NCBI GenBank assembly: GCA_052148715.1
Contig: JBKQHQ010000043.1
Coordinates: forward strand, 1 to 30,255
DNA length: 30,255 nt
Direction of reading: 5' to 3'
Source: JBKQHQ01 sp052148715
GTDB lineage: Bacteria; Pseudomonadota; Alphaproteobacteria; Rhizobiales; Xanthobacteraceae
Part shown: positions 8,224-16,194 of the stretch, in pieces
Layout: the number at the start of each line of letters is the position of its first letter
How positions within the stretch are numbered: the first letter of the stretch is position 1
The notes under the pieces: generated by a model
The model's input: only the letters and a program-made list of their open reading frames with translations
What the model was told of the DNA's origin: nothing
Databases searched by the model: none
Made by a program: the position numbers and the translations under genes

Positions 8224-8507
8224 CTTTGCCTGAGACTCTATCTAACTGAACACGCGCCGATCGCTATGCCACGCATCGGGTTACGGGCGCCCACGCCTCC
8301 GACCGAGGGTACTTCCTAGTTCACGAATAGTGGCGATTCTGAGTCGCGACGCCGTGACGGCATCGGCGCGGGAGACTTTGTACAGATTTGCGCGAAGTTC
8401 TAGTGTTCCAATGCCAACGATGCGGTACGATTCTATTCCGCGGTGTAGAAACAGAAGACGACGTGATCGGCGACGGGACAAGGACCGCGCACGGGAGGAA
8501 CGAAGCG

Positions 8508-9275
8508 ATGGCGAACCCACGTCTGGACGGCAAGGTGGCTTTCATCACTGGCGGCGCATCAGGCCTCGGCCGCGCCATGGCGATCGCCTTCGTCGCCGAA
8601 GGGGCGCGCGTCACCATCGCCGACATCGACGATGCCCGAGGCCGCGATGTCGCCGCCGCGCTCGGCGACGCCGCGATTTTCCTGCACCATGACGTTACGC
8701 GCGAGGCGGCGTGGATCGACAATCTGGCGGCCTCGGCGGCGCGGTTCGGCCGGCTCGACATTCTCGTCAACAACGCCGGCATCGGCACCCGCGCCAATGT
8801 CGAGGCCGAGACGCTGGAGGACTGGCGCCGCGTCATGGCGGTCAATCTCGACGGCCCGTTCCTCGGCTGCAAGCATGGGATTGCGCCGCTGGCGGCGAGC
8901 GGCGGTGGCTCGATCATCAACATTTCGTCGGTCGCCGGGCTCATCGGCGCGCGCGATTCCGCGGCCTATTGCGCCAGCAAGGGCGGGTTGCGCCTGCTGA
9001 CCAAGTCGGTCGCGCTGCATTGCGCCGGCCGCCGCAACGGCATCCGCTGCAACTCGGTCCACCCCGTCTATACCGATACGCCGATGGTCGACGCGCTCCT
9101 CAACAGCTCGAAGTCGCCGGAAAAAATGCGCCAGGCGCTCGAAGCAATGATCCCGCTGGGCCGGATGGGGACGCCCGACGAGCTCGCCGCGATGGCGGTC
9201 TATCTCGCCAGCGACGAGTCGCGCTTCGTCACCGGCGCCGAATTCGTGTTCGACGGCGGCTATACGGCGAATTAG
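8508..9275 (+). CDS. SDR family NAD(P)-dependent oxidoreductase (classical)
   Basis: 255 residues, the normal length of a classical short-chain dehydrogenase. Cofactor motif TGGASGLG (14-21), D38/D41 after the second strand (suggesting NAD preference), NNAG (88-91), catalytic Ser around 140-141 in NISSVAG, and the YCASK active site (Tyr154, Lys158). The VHPVYTDTPM segment and the end FVFDGGYTAN are typical. The start at 8508 follows GGGAGGAA at 8493-8500. The frame is open further upstream, but that part has no domain content. It reduces or oxidises an alcohol/carbonyl pair of unknown identity. It diverges from the TPR gene across 284 bases. Confidence 0.93.
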   Translation: MANPRLDGKVAFITGGASGLGRAMAIAFVAEGARVTIADIDDARGRDVAAALGDAAIFLHHDVTREAAWIDNLAASAARFGRLDILVNNAGIGTRANVEAETLEDWRRVMAVNLDGPFLGCKHGIAPLAASGGGSIINISSVAGLIGARDSAAYCASKGGLRLLTKSVALHCAGRRNGIRCNSVHPVYTDTPMVDALLNSSKSPEKMRQALEAMIPLGRMGTPDELAAMAVYLASDESRFVTGAEFVFDGGYTAN

Positions 9276-9304
9276 GTCTGTTCGCTCGGATTGACGCACA
9301 CGGT

Positions 9305-9462
9305 GTAGGGTGGGCAAAATCGCGGCGACGACAGAACGGCTTACGCCGCGGCGGTGACGATTTTGCCCACGCGATTTTTGATCTCTCGGTTGTTCCGCGT
9401 GGGCACGGCGGATGCGACGCCGCGCGCCACTGAAATGTCCGGGCCGCGTTTGCCCACCCTAC
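9305..9462. repeat. Composite inverted repeat, GTAGGGTGGGCAAA family, copy 2
   Basis: Begins GTAGGGTGGGCAAA and ends TTTGCCCACCCTAC. The left end can pair either with the right end or with an inner CGATTTTGCCCA at 9358-9369 (matching TGGGCAAAATCG at 9311-9322), so two alternative hairpins are possible. It lies between two genes transcribed the same way. Confidence 0.88.
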
Positions 9463-9511
9463 GCATTATTTTGATTCTTCGCCGCCCCGCCGAACCAGGA
9501 GCTAACAAACG

Positions 9512-10525
9512 ATGAAGGCCCTCATCAGCCGAAGCCCCGGCCCGCCGAATACGCTGACGATCGACGAGGTGCCGGATCCGCGCCCGGGCGCCGGCGAGGT
9601 GCTGATCTCGGTCAAGGCCTGCAGCGTCAACTATCCCGACGTGCTGATCATTCAGGATCAGTACCAGCTCAAGCCGCCGCGTCCGTTCTCGCCCGGCAGC
9701 GAGGCGGCGGGCACGATCGAGGCGCTCGGCCAAGGCGTGAGCGGGTTCAAGGTCGGCGATCGGGTTCTGGCCATGACCGGGTTTGGCGGCATGGCCGAGA
9801 AGCTGGTTGCGCCCGTCGACCGCTGCTTTGCGATTCCCGACGCGATGCCGTTCGATGAAGCGGCGTCGTTTCTTTTAACCTACGGCACGACCCACTATGC
9901 GCTCAAGGACCGGGGACACTTGCGCGCCGGCGAGACGCTGCTGGTCTTGGGGGCGGCCGGCGGGGTCGGCATCGCCGCGGTGGAGCTCGGCAAGGCGGCG
10001 GGCGCGCGGGTGGTCGCCGCGGCCTCCTCGGAGGCGAAGCTTAAGCTCGCGCGCGAGCGCGGCGCCGATTCCGGCGTGGTCTATCCGCGCGGCCCGTTCG
10101 ACAAGGCCGGCGCGAAAGCGCTGGCCGATCTGTTCAAGTCGGCGGTCGGGCCCGACGGTGCCAACGTCGTCTACGATCCGGTCGGCGGCGGTTACGCCGA
10201 AGCGGCGCTGCGCTCGATCGCCTGGGAAGGGCGTTTCCTCGTCGTCGGCTTTCCGGCCGGCATCCCGCAGATCCCGCTCAACCTCGTGCTGCTCAAGTCG
10301 TGCGACATAGTCGGCGTTTTTTGGGGCGCCTTCTCGCACCGCGATCCCAAGGCGCATGCGGCGAACACCCGCGAGCTCTTCGAGCTCTATGCGCGTGGGG
10401 CCATCAAGCCGCGGATCTCCGAGCATTTCCCGCTCGCCCGCGCTGGGGAGGCGATCGCCCGCCTCGCCTCCCGCTCCGCCATGGGAAAGATCGTCGTCAC
10501 CATCGCGCCCGGCTTGACTTGGTAA
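9512..10525 (+). CDS. Zinc-free NADPH:quinone oxidoreductase (MDR family)
   Basis: 337 residues, cytosolic. GroES-like N-terminal domain (about 1-125) with GxGVSGFKVGDRVLA, then a Rossmann domain with GAAGGVG (147-153) for NADPH. The zinc-binding cysteines of alcohol dehydrogenases are absent, which places it with the QOR/zeta-crystallin branch acting on quinones or enones. The YDPVGGGYAEAALRSI and GRFLVVGF segments are family standards. AGGAG at 9497-9501 supports the ATG. It is followed by a convergent FMN reductase gene and then a divergent HxlR regulator, together resembling a quinone/electrophile defence group. Alternatives are crotonyl-CoA reductase-like or acrylyl reductase-like members of the same fold. 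Confidence 0.92.
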   Translation: MKALISRSPGPPNTLTIDEVPDPRPGAGEVLISVKACSVNYPDVLIIQDQYQLKPPRPFSPGSEAAGTIEALGQGVSGFKVGDRVLAMTGFGGMAEKLVAPVDRCFAIPDAMPFDEAASFLLTYGTTHYALKDRGHLRAGETLLVLGAAGGVGIAAVELGKAAGARVVAAASSEAKLKLARERGADSGVVYPRGPFDKAGAKALADLFKSAVGPDGANVVYDPVGGGYAEAALRSIAWEGRFLVVGFPAGIPQIPLNLVLLKSCDIVGVFWGAFSHRDPKAHAANTRELFELYARGAIKPRISEHFPLARAGEAIARLASRSAMGKIVVTIAPGLTW

Positions 10526-10553
10526 CCAAGTAAGGTGCGCCTTGAGATGCGCG

Positions 10554-11123
10554 TTACGCCGCCGCCTGATGCGAGTGCGCGAACCGGGCGACCAGCGCCG
10601 CGAACTGGTCAACAAAATTTTGCAGAAACTTTCGCGTGCTCTCGTCCGTGATCACGCCTGAGGCGTCGATGAGGCCGGGCTTGAAGCTGATATACGCCTC
10701 CCCGCCCATGACCAGCGCGCCCAGGACGCCAAGAATGTGCCGCAGATGCTGCTGCGCGACGGCGGTGCCGATCGCGCCGGGCGACGCGCCGGTGATGGCC
10801 GCCGGCTTGCCGTTCCAGGAATTCTTGCCGTAGGGACGCGCGCCCCAGTCGACGGCGTTCTTCAGCACGGCCGGGATCGAGCGGTTATGCTCCGGCGTCA
10901 CGAACAGGAGACCGTCAGCCGCCGCGATCTCGGACTTGAACCGGGCGACACGCTCGGGCAACTGGGTTTCGTGGTCCTGATTATAGAGCGGCAGATCATC
11001 GATCTGGACGAAGCTGAAGGTAAATTGATCCGCGCCGAGCTTGGCGAGCGCCTGCGCCAGGGCGCGATTGAGGGATTCGCGGCGATTGCTGCCGACGATG
11101 ACGGCGACCTTGAACTTTGCCAT
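10554..11123 (-). CDS. NADPH-dependent FMN reductase / azoreductase-type flavoprotein
   Basis: 189 residues with a flavodoxin-like fold. FMN phosphate loop GSNRRESLNR (11-20), flavin-contact segment TPEHNRSIPAVLKNAVDW (76-93) and GASPGAIGT (112-120), as in ChrR/YieF/AZR-type quinone and azo reductases. It probably carries out two-electron reduction of quinones, chromate or azo compounds with NAD(P)H. The start at 11123 is chosen because the family begins MAKFKVAVIVGS. An upstream extension of the frame to 11429 overlaps the divergent HxlR gene and is not protein-like. GGTAGG lies about 9 bases before the ATG. Only 43 bases separate it from the HxlR regulator. Confidence 0.93.
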   Translation of the reverse strand: MAKFKVAVIVGSNRRESLNRALAQALAKLGADQFTFSFVQIDDLPLYNQDHETQLPERVARFKSEIAAADGLLFVTPEHNRSIPAVLKNAVDWGARPYGKNSWNGKPAAITGASPGAIGTAVAQQHLRHILGVLGALVMGGEAYISFKPGLIDASGVITDESTRKFLQNFVDQFAALVARFAHSHQAAA

Positions 11124-11133
11124 GGGGAACCTA

Positions 11134-11158
11134 CCTTGGTTATGGTTTGATACCGAGG
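11134..11158. promoter_or_regulatory. Candidate HxlR operator between divergent genes
   Basis: An imperfect dyad, CCTTGGT at 11134-11140 and ACCGAGG at 11152-11158 (6 of 7 positions paired, 11-base spacer), fills most of the 43-base gap. TGATACCGAG at 11148-11157 recurs exactly at 11201-11210, just inside the regulator gene. Regulator binding here would repress both genes; this is inference from position and symmetry. Confidence 0.4.
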
Positions 11159-11166
11159 CTAGATAG

Positions 11167-11574
11167 ATGACTGGGCAGAAACGGCAAGAAGGCACATCGC
11201 TGATACCGAGTAACCTGCATGTGCCCGAGGATTGCCGGGCCGTCAGCGAGATATTGGCGCGGGTCGGCGACAAGTGGACGGTCCTGGTCGTGGGCGTGCT
11301 CGGCGACGGCCCAAAGCGCTTCAACGAGATTCGCCGCGCGCTGGGCAGCATCTCGCAACGGATGTTGACGTTGACGCTGCGGGGCCTCGAACGGGACGGG
11401 CTGGTCACCCGCACAGTCTTCCCCACCATCCCGCCGCGTGTCGATTACGAGCTGACCAAGCTTGGACGGTCGCTGCTCGAGCCCGTCAGCGGTCTTGGCC
11501 TATGGGCCCGGCAAAACCGGACGGCCATTCAGAACGCGAGGCAGCGGTTCGACGCCGCCGAGGATCGCGGCTGA
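11167..11574 (+). CDS. HxlR-family transcriptional regulator with conserved N-terminal Cys
   Basis: 135 residues, a winged-helix DNA-binding dimer. It shows the HxlR signature order: C23-R-AV..IL..VGDKWT, then GPKRFNEIRRALGSISQRMLTLTLRGLERDGLVTR as helix-turn-helix and wing, then P.VDYELTKLG.SLL. The cysteine before the first helix aligns with the redox-sensing Cys of YodB, HypR and QorR, which sense quinones and disulfide stress. The divergent FMN reductase matches the YodB/azoR1 arrangement of Bacillus subtilis. GAGG at 11155-11158 fits the ATG at 11167. The likely role is repression of the FMN reductase, released when Cys23 is oxidised or alkylated. There is no second sensing Cys in the protein. 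Confidence 0.93.
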   Translation: MTGQKRQEGTSLIPSNLHVPEDCRAVSEILARVGDKWTVLVVGVLGDGPKRFNEIRRALGSISQRMLTLTLRGLERDGLVTRTVFPTIPPRVDYELTKLGRSLLEPVSGLGLWARQNRTAIQNARQRFDAAEDRG

Positions 11575-11625
11575 CGCGGTCGGTTTCGCTCTGCGCCGAA
11601 GACGCTCGCTTCTTTGTAGATGGCG

Positions 11626-12135
11626 TTAAGTGCCTTCGATAAGTTTCTTGACCTGCCATTGATTCTTGCCGCTTGCGACGATGTCGTCGACCTTCCAGCC
11701 GCCGTTCTCGCGCACGAGGAAATACCGGAGCACCGTGCGCACGGTGTCCTGATGTGACACAAAGTCGGCAATCACCGCCGCCCGCGCCCCGTTTTCGCTT
11801 TCGGTCCGGATGTGCAAGTCGTGAAAACTCGGATCGTTGCCGTTGGTGATGGGGTCGAAATCGAGGCTGGGCGCGTCACCCTTTGGGGTGCGCCTGAGCA
11901 TTGCCTTGAGCGCGGCGCGAAGACTGCGCGACAGAAATCGTTTGCCATTCGCTGCATCAAAGAAAATCGAGGCGCCGTCGCTAGCATCCGCGCTCGGTCC
12001 TCCCGCGCTCCGATAAATTTCGGCCACGAAGTCGCTCGGCGGCTGGTCCCGCGAGAACGCCGGTCCAGCCATCGGGAGCAAAATCAAAGACGCCAGCAGC
12101 ACCCGGCGGTTCACTCTATGAGCGCAATTGCGCAT
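11626..12135 (-). CDS. Secreted DUF3828-like protein
   Basis: 169 residues. A signal peptide (VNRRVLLASLILLPMAGPAFS, about 8-28) precedes a small alpha/beta domain with FLSRSLRAALKAM, DFDPITNGND and a closing VLRYFLVRENGGWKVDDIV. That last pattern, a strand ending in a Gly-Gly-Trp-Lys-hydrophobic-Asp-Asp-Ile turn, is typical of DUF3828/NTF2-like periplasmic proteins. Function is unknown. It converges on the HxlR gene, with 51 bases between the stops. No strong ribosome site is visible before the ATG at 12135. Confidence 0.8.
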   Translation of the reverse strand: MRNCAHRVNRRVLLASLILLPMAGPAFSRDQPPSDFVAEIYRSAGGPSADASDGASIFFDAANGKRFLSRSLRAALKAMLRRTPKGDAPSLDFDPITNGNDPSFHDLHIRTESENGARAAVIADFVSHQDTVRTVLRYFLVRENGGWKVDDIVASGKNQWQVKKLIEGT

Positions 12136-12467
12136 TGGGACATCTCGCTTCGTTGGCGACGGGCATGGCCCACGGCATGATCCCTAAAAAGCCTGTACTC
12201 GCGCTCGACCCGAGGGTCGATACCGGTTTTTGGAAAAAACCCCAACTACCAGGCAAAATGGCCAGATCAGACTCTCGGACGCTACCGGAATACTGGAATG
12301 CCCGTAATTATCCACATTGAATTCGGGCTGCCGGCCAGCGCAAAAAAAGCGCCTAATATTCAAATCGATTCGAGGTTTATCTGGGGATACCGGGACAATC
12401 CGATCGGCATCGTAGGGTTGACTGTCGCCGAAAAGGGGGAGGGACCGAGACCATTCACATCCGTGCC
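12136..12467. other. 332-bp gap with a degenerate RIME-like repeat and an AT-rich patch
   Basis: Between the divergent DUF3828-like and transglycosylase genes. GCATGATCCC at 12175-12184 and ATACCGGTTTTTGGAAAAA at about 12219-12239 resemble the two ends of RIME-type elements common in Rhizobiales. Between them is a perfect small hairpin TCGACCC-GA-GGGTCGA (12205-12220). From 12300 to 12385 the sequence is more AT-rich than its surroundings and includes one TTATCCACA nonamer (12308-12316). No convincing open frame is present. Confidence 0.5.
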
Positions 12468-14825
12468 TTGGAGTCGAAGATAGGCCTAATCGGCATTACC
12501 GCTCTTGCTCGCGGCGCGGATGCGCATGCCCCCCCCGGTCCGCAACGGCTGGCGCGAACGTGCCGGCGTGCGCTTGTTTGGCTGCTCGCTTCGACCATGG
12601 CCGCGCTCGGCGCTACTGACGCGTTGTCTGCCGCGGACCCCAAACATGTGCCGCCGGACCGGCACAAGCACGTCGCGGCCGAGCACCAAAAGCGCGGCTC
12701 GGGGCCGGAAGCAAAGCGGCGCGAGGCGGCGCGCCCGAGCGAGCGGAATCGCGCGACGCATCCCGTCACATCGGGCATTCCCCTACCGATTGCCCGACCG
12801 GCCGCCTCGGACGCGGCGCCACCGGCGGCGCTGTCGCTGCCGCTGCAGCCGGATCTTGCCGCGGCAAAACACGCGATCGAGCTCGTGCACCGGGGTGAGG
12901 GGAAGGATGCAACCGCGCTCGCCGCATCGAGCAAGGATCCGGTGGTGGCGAAGCTCGTCGAATGGGCATTGCTGCGCCCTCCGAACAGCGAAACCCGTTT
13001 CGATCGCTACGTCGCCTTCATCCGCGCCAATCCCGCTTGGCCGAGCATGGCGCTACTACGCCGCCGCGCGGAGACGAGGTTGTGGGAGGAGCGGCGCGAC
13101 GGCGCCACGGTGCGCAGCTTCGTCGGCGAGGAACCGACCAGCGCGATCGGCCGGCTCGCTCTCGCGCGTGTCGAGATGGGCGAGGGCGACCGCGCTCGCG
13201 CCGCGAGCGAGGTGCGCGCGGCGTGGCATTCGGCGCAACTGTCGGCCGAGCAGGAAGCCGCGGTGCTTGCCGCATTCCCCGACGTGCTTACCCGCGCCGA
13301 CCATCTGGCGCGCATGGACCGGCGCATCGGCGCCAAGGATCTTGGCGCGGCGCTGCGTGCCGCAAAACACGTCGGCGACAATCAGGTCGCGATCGTCAAG
13401 GCGTGCACGGCCGCCGAGGCGAAATCCGCCAAAGGCGGGGCTTTGCTCAACGCGGTACCCGCCAACGCGCGCGAGGATTTGGGCTTTGCCTTGTGCCGTC
13501 TGCACTGGCTGCTGCGCAACGACACGCCCGGCTCGAATTTGCACGGCCGCATCGCGACGCCCAAAGAGGATATTTCAGCTGCGGTCAAGCTGACGCTCGC
13601 CGCCTCGCTCGAGGATTTGCAGCGCCAAGACACCGACGAATGGTGGCGGGAGCGCCGCGCGTTAGCCCGCAAGCTGATCGACCTCGGCGATGCAGCAACG
13701 GCCTATCAGGTCGTGCTCAAGGCGGCGCCACCGGCCAATCCCAATTACCGTGCCGAAGTCCACTTCATGGCTGGCTGGATCGCGCTGCGCTTTCTTGCCG
13801 ATCCGGCCAAGGCGCTTGCACATTTCGCCCACGTTGACGAAGGCTCAGCCGATCCGATCGTGCTCGCGCGGGCCGCCTCCGGGCGGGGCCGCGCCGCCGA
13901 GGCGGCCGGCCAGCTTGAGGAGATGCGCGCGCAATACGAGGCCGCCGCGGGCCATCCCACCGCCTACTACGGCCAGTTGGCACGCTCCCGGCTTGGCATC
14001 GACGACGTCGTGTCGCTACGGCCACCGCCGGAGCCGGCAGACGGCAACGTCAACGAGCTACTGCACGCGGCGGAGATTCTCTTTCAGATCGGCAGCCGCG
14101 ACCTCGTCCTGTCGTTCGTGTCCGATCTCACGGAGGAGAGCAGCGACCCCGCCGTGGTCGCGGGGCTCGGCAAGCTCGCTGCCCGCTACAACGATGCCCA
14201 GGCGATGCTGCTCGTCGGCAAGAAGGCGCTGGCGCGAGGGTTGCCGATGGACCTGTACGCTTTTCCGGACATCGGCGTCCCGCACTATCGGCCGGTCGGT
14301 TCCGAAGTCGATCGCTGCATCGTCTATGCGATCGTGCGCACGGAAAGCGGCTTCGATCAGGGCGACATGTCGTCGGCCAAGGCGGTCGGGCTGATGCAGG
14401 TCACGCCGGGGGCCGGGCGCGACACCGCCAAGCGGTTCGGCGTGGCTTACGATTGGAAGCGTCTCGTGTCCGACCCGGCGTACAATACGCAACTAGGCGC
14501 CGGAGAAATCTCCGCCCTGCTCAGGGACTACCGCGGCTCCTTCATCTTGACCTTTGCCGGCTACAATGCGGGTCGCGGCCGGGTCGAGCAATGGATGGCC
14601 CAGCACGGCGATCCGCGCGATCCCAAGGTCGACGCGGTCGACTGGGTCGAGCGCATCCCGTTCGCCGAGACGCGCAACTACGTCGAGCGCGTCATGGAGA
14701 ACCTGCAGGTCTACCACGCGCGCTTCGGCGCCAGCGCCGCGACGCTCGAGCCCAATCTGCACCGCACGGCGACGGTCGAGGGGCGCCCCGGAACCGGCCT
14801 CGGTGGAGCAATCCATTCCCAGTGA
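12468..14825 (+). CDS. Soluble lytic murein transglycosylase (Slt70-type)
   Basis: About 785 residues. A signal peptide (RRALVWLLASTMAALGA) leads to a Pro/Ala/His-rich linker, a long alpha-superhelical region (about residues 130-590) and the C-terminal SLT catalytic domain. The catalytic Glu626 lies in VRTESGFD, followed by AVGLMQVTP, the FAGYNAGRGRV motif and ETRNYVERV. It cleaves the MurNAc-GlcNAc bond of peptidoglycan to make 1,6-anhydroMurNAc products in the periplasm. The start is uncertain: the TTG at 12468 has no ribosome site, and the signal peptide frame has no ATG before the hydrophobic core. A C8 run at 12529-12536 sits between ATGs (12520, 12526) and the signal peptide; one more C would connect them. 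Confidence 0.92.
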   Translation: MESKIGLIGITALARGADAHAPPGPQRLARTCRRALVWLLASTMAALGATDALSAADPKHVPPDRHKHVAAEHQKRGSGPEAKRREAARPSERNRATHPVTSGIPLPIARPAASDAAPPAALSLPLQPDLAAAKHAIELVHRGEGKDATALAASSKDPVVAKLVEWALLRPPNSETRFDRYVAFIRANPAWPSMALLRRRAETRLWEERRDGATVRSFVGEEPTSAIGRLALARVEMGEGDRARAASEVRAAWHSAQLSAEQEAAVLAAFPDVLTRADHLARMDRRIGAKDLGAALRAAKHVGDNQVAIVKACTAAEAKSAKGGALLNAVPANAREDLGFALCRLHWLLRNDTPGSNLHGRIATPKEDISAAVKLTLAASLEDLQRQDTDEWWRERRALARKLIDLGDAATAYQVVLKAAPPANPNYRAEVHFMAGWIALRFLADPAKALAHFAHVDEGSADPIVLARAASGRGRAAEAAGQLEEMRAQYEAAAGHPTAYYGQLARSRLGIDDVVSLRPPPEPADGNVNELLHAAEILFQIGSRDLVLSFVSDLTEESSDPAVVAGLGKLAARYNDAQAMLLVGKKALARGLPMDLYAFPDIGVPHYRPVGSEVDRCIVYAIVRTESGFDQGDMSSAKAVGLMQVTPGAGRDTAKRFGVAYDWKRLVSDPAYNTQLGAGEISALLRDYRGSFILTFAGYNAGRGRVEQWMAQHGDPRDPKVDAVDWVERIPFAETRNYVERVMENLQVYHARFGASAATLEPNLHRTATVEGRPGTGLGGAIHSQ

Positions 14826-15124
14826 TCAATGGCCTGCCCTGACCGCAGCGCCAAGCCGCTTGCACAGACGGGCGAAAGGGACGTCAACGGGAACGGTATC
14901 TGATGAGATGCGGCGACAGGTATTTGTGGGCCGCCCCGATAGCCGGCTGTTTCCCTCAATGACCCGCCACTACACGTAGCCGGCGCCTAGGCCGCCGAGT
15001 TCTGCCCCAGAGGCACGGCGTAGTGGTGGTCTCGCTTCGCGCATGCCGTACGAAAAGTTGCCCGCGGACGATTATTTGCCGCAATTGTCCTGCTTTCTAT
15101 TGTGGGAAATTTGGGGATGCGGGA
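14826..15124. other. 299-bp gap, no recognised feature
   Basis: Lies between the transglycosylase and the DUF2778 gene, both rightward. The frame of the DUF2778 gene is open back to a GTG at 15023, but the added residues are cysteine-rich and unlike a signal peptide. I see no repeat, hairpin terminator or clear promoter here. Confidence 0.4.
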
Positions 15125-16135
15125 GTGCAGGGCGCACGCTTAAGCGAAGCAACCGCGCTTGGTCGGGTCGGGGGAGCGTTGATTCGTGCCGACCTGCGCT
15201 TTACCTGCGCCGGGATCACGGCGCTAGCTATCGGGTTTGCCCTGGGGCTGCAGGCCGAGCTCCCGGGCTTGCCGGGTCGCTTTGATCTTCGGGCGCCCGT
15301 TGCGTCCACCGACAGTCCGGGCGTGCAGGTAGCGAGCTTGGAAGCGGCGTTCATTTCCGAGCCTGCGATCGAGGGCGAGGCAAGGACGCCTGGGCCAGCC
15401 CGTTCGGCGAGCGCCCCCGCTTCCCCCGACCAAGGTCCTTTCGTCGAATCGCCTGGGCCTTCGTTCGATGAGCGTTTTGCGGGCGTGGCCACCCCGCCCG
15501 ATACGCTGCCGAGCGCGGCGACGGAGGAGAACGGCGTGCTCCTGCCGTCGCTCGGTCTCGCTGATGTCGTCGCGCCTCCTGCGTTGCGCCGTTCTGCGCC
15601 GGTCACTTCGCCGCTCGCCGGCGTTTCTAACAATCAGCTTCGCACCGCAGCCGTTCCCGAGGGTTCAAGTTCGTCCCCCGACGCCGACCACCACACGGCG
15701 ATCTATGACATTGCCGCGCACACGGTATACCTACCCAACGGACTCAGGTTGGAAGCGCATTCCGGCTTGGGCAGCCTCATGGACGATCCTCATTATGTGA
15801 ACACAAAGGGTCGCGGACCAACGCCTCCGAATGTCTATGACCTCGCGTTGCGTGAGCAGGATTTTCATGGCGTTCGCGCCCTTCGTCTCATCCCGGTCGG
15901 CGGCGGCAACATGTTTGGTCGCGACGGGATGCTCGCACATTCGTACATGCTCGGTCCGAACGGACAGTCGAATGGATGTATATCCTTCAGCGACTATTCC
16001 GCGTTCCTGAACGCTTTCTTGAACGGTGAAGTCGACCGCGTTGTTGTCGTCGAACATCTCGCGGACGCGCCCGCCGCAAGAACAGCGTCGGACTGGATTC
16101 CTGACGCCGTCAAGGCTCTTTTCACGCGGTCCTGA
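15125..16135 (+). CDS. DUF2778 / Tlde1-like L,D-transpeptidase-fold protein
   Basis: About 336 residues. One N-terminal membrane or signal segment (ITALAIGFALGLQAELPGL), then a low-complexity Pro/Ala/Ser region of about 140 residues, then the conserved domain from IYDIAAHTVYLPNG. It contains SGLGSLMDDP, RGPTPPNVYDL, and the catalytic-type His (codon 15938) in LAHSYMLG plus Cys (codon 15977) in SNGCISF. DUF2778 includes Tlde1, a type VI effector that cuts or exchanges peptidoglycan stem peptides; most rhizobial homologues are chromosomal and not tied to secretion systems. GTG 15125 has GGGGA seven bases upstream; TTG 15179 and GTG 15023 are alternatives. With the upstream transglycosylase this makes two adjacent peptidoglycan-acting genes. 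No immunity partner is evident. Confidence 0.82.
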   Translation: MQGARLSEATALGRVGGALIRADLRFTCAGITALAIGFALGLQAELPGLPGRFDLRAPVASTDSPGVQVASLEAAFISEPAIEGEARTPGPARSASAPASPDQGPFVESPGPSFDERFAGVATPPDTLPSAATEENGVLLPSLGLADVVAPPALRRSAPVTSPLAGVSNNQLRTAAVPEGSSSSPDADHHTAIYDIAAHTVYLPNGLRLEAHSGLGSLMDDPHYVNTKGRGPTPPNVYDLALREQDFHGVRALRLIPVGGGNMFGRDGMLAHSYMLGPNGQSNGCISFSDYSAFLNAFLNGEVDRVVVVEHLADAPAARTASDWIPDAVKALFTRS

Positions 16136-16172
16136 AGGCGCGAGAAGCTTAGCCCATTCCCGCACGGGCTCC

Positions 16173-16189
16173 GTCGCCAACCAGGCGAC
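16173..16189. terminator. Small hairpin between convergent genes
   Basis: GTCGCC-AACCA-GGCGAC forms a six-pair stem with a five-base loop in the 59-base gap between the DUF2778 and DUF3108 stops. There is no T tract on either side, so intrinsic termination is doubtful. Confidence 0.3.
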
Positions 16190-16194
16190 TGGTG

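Noticed and set aside
8388..8507. N-terminal extension of the SDR gene with a CQRCGT stretch
   Set aside because: The family start at 8508 has a strong GGGAGGAA site; the extension has no ribosome site and no fold.
12308..12316. Perfect DnaA box TTATCCACA next to AT-rich DNA
   Set aside because: A single nonamer with no second box, no AT-rich unwinding repeats and no replication genes is not evidence for an origin.
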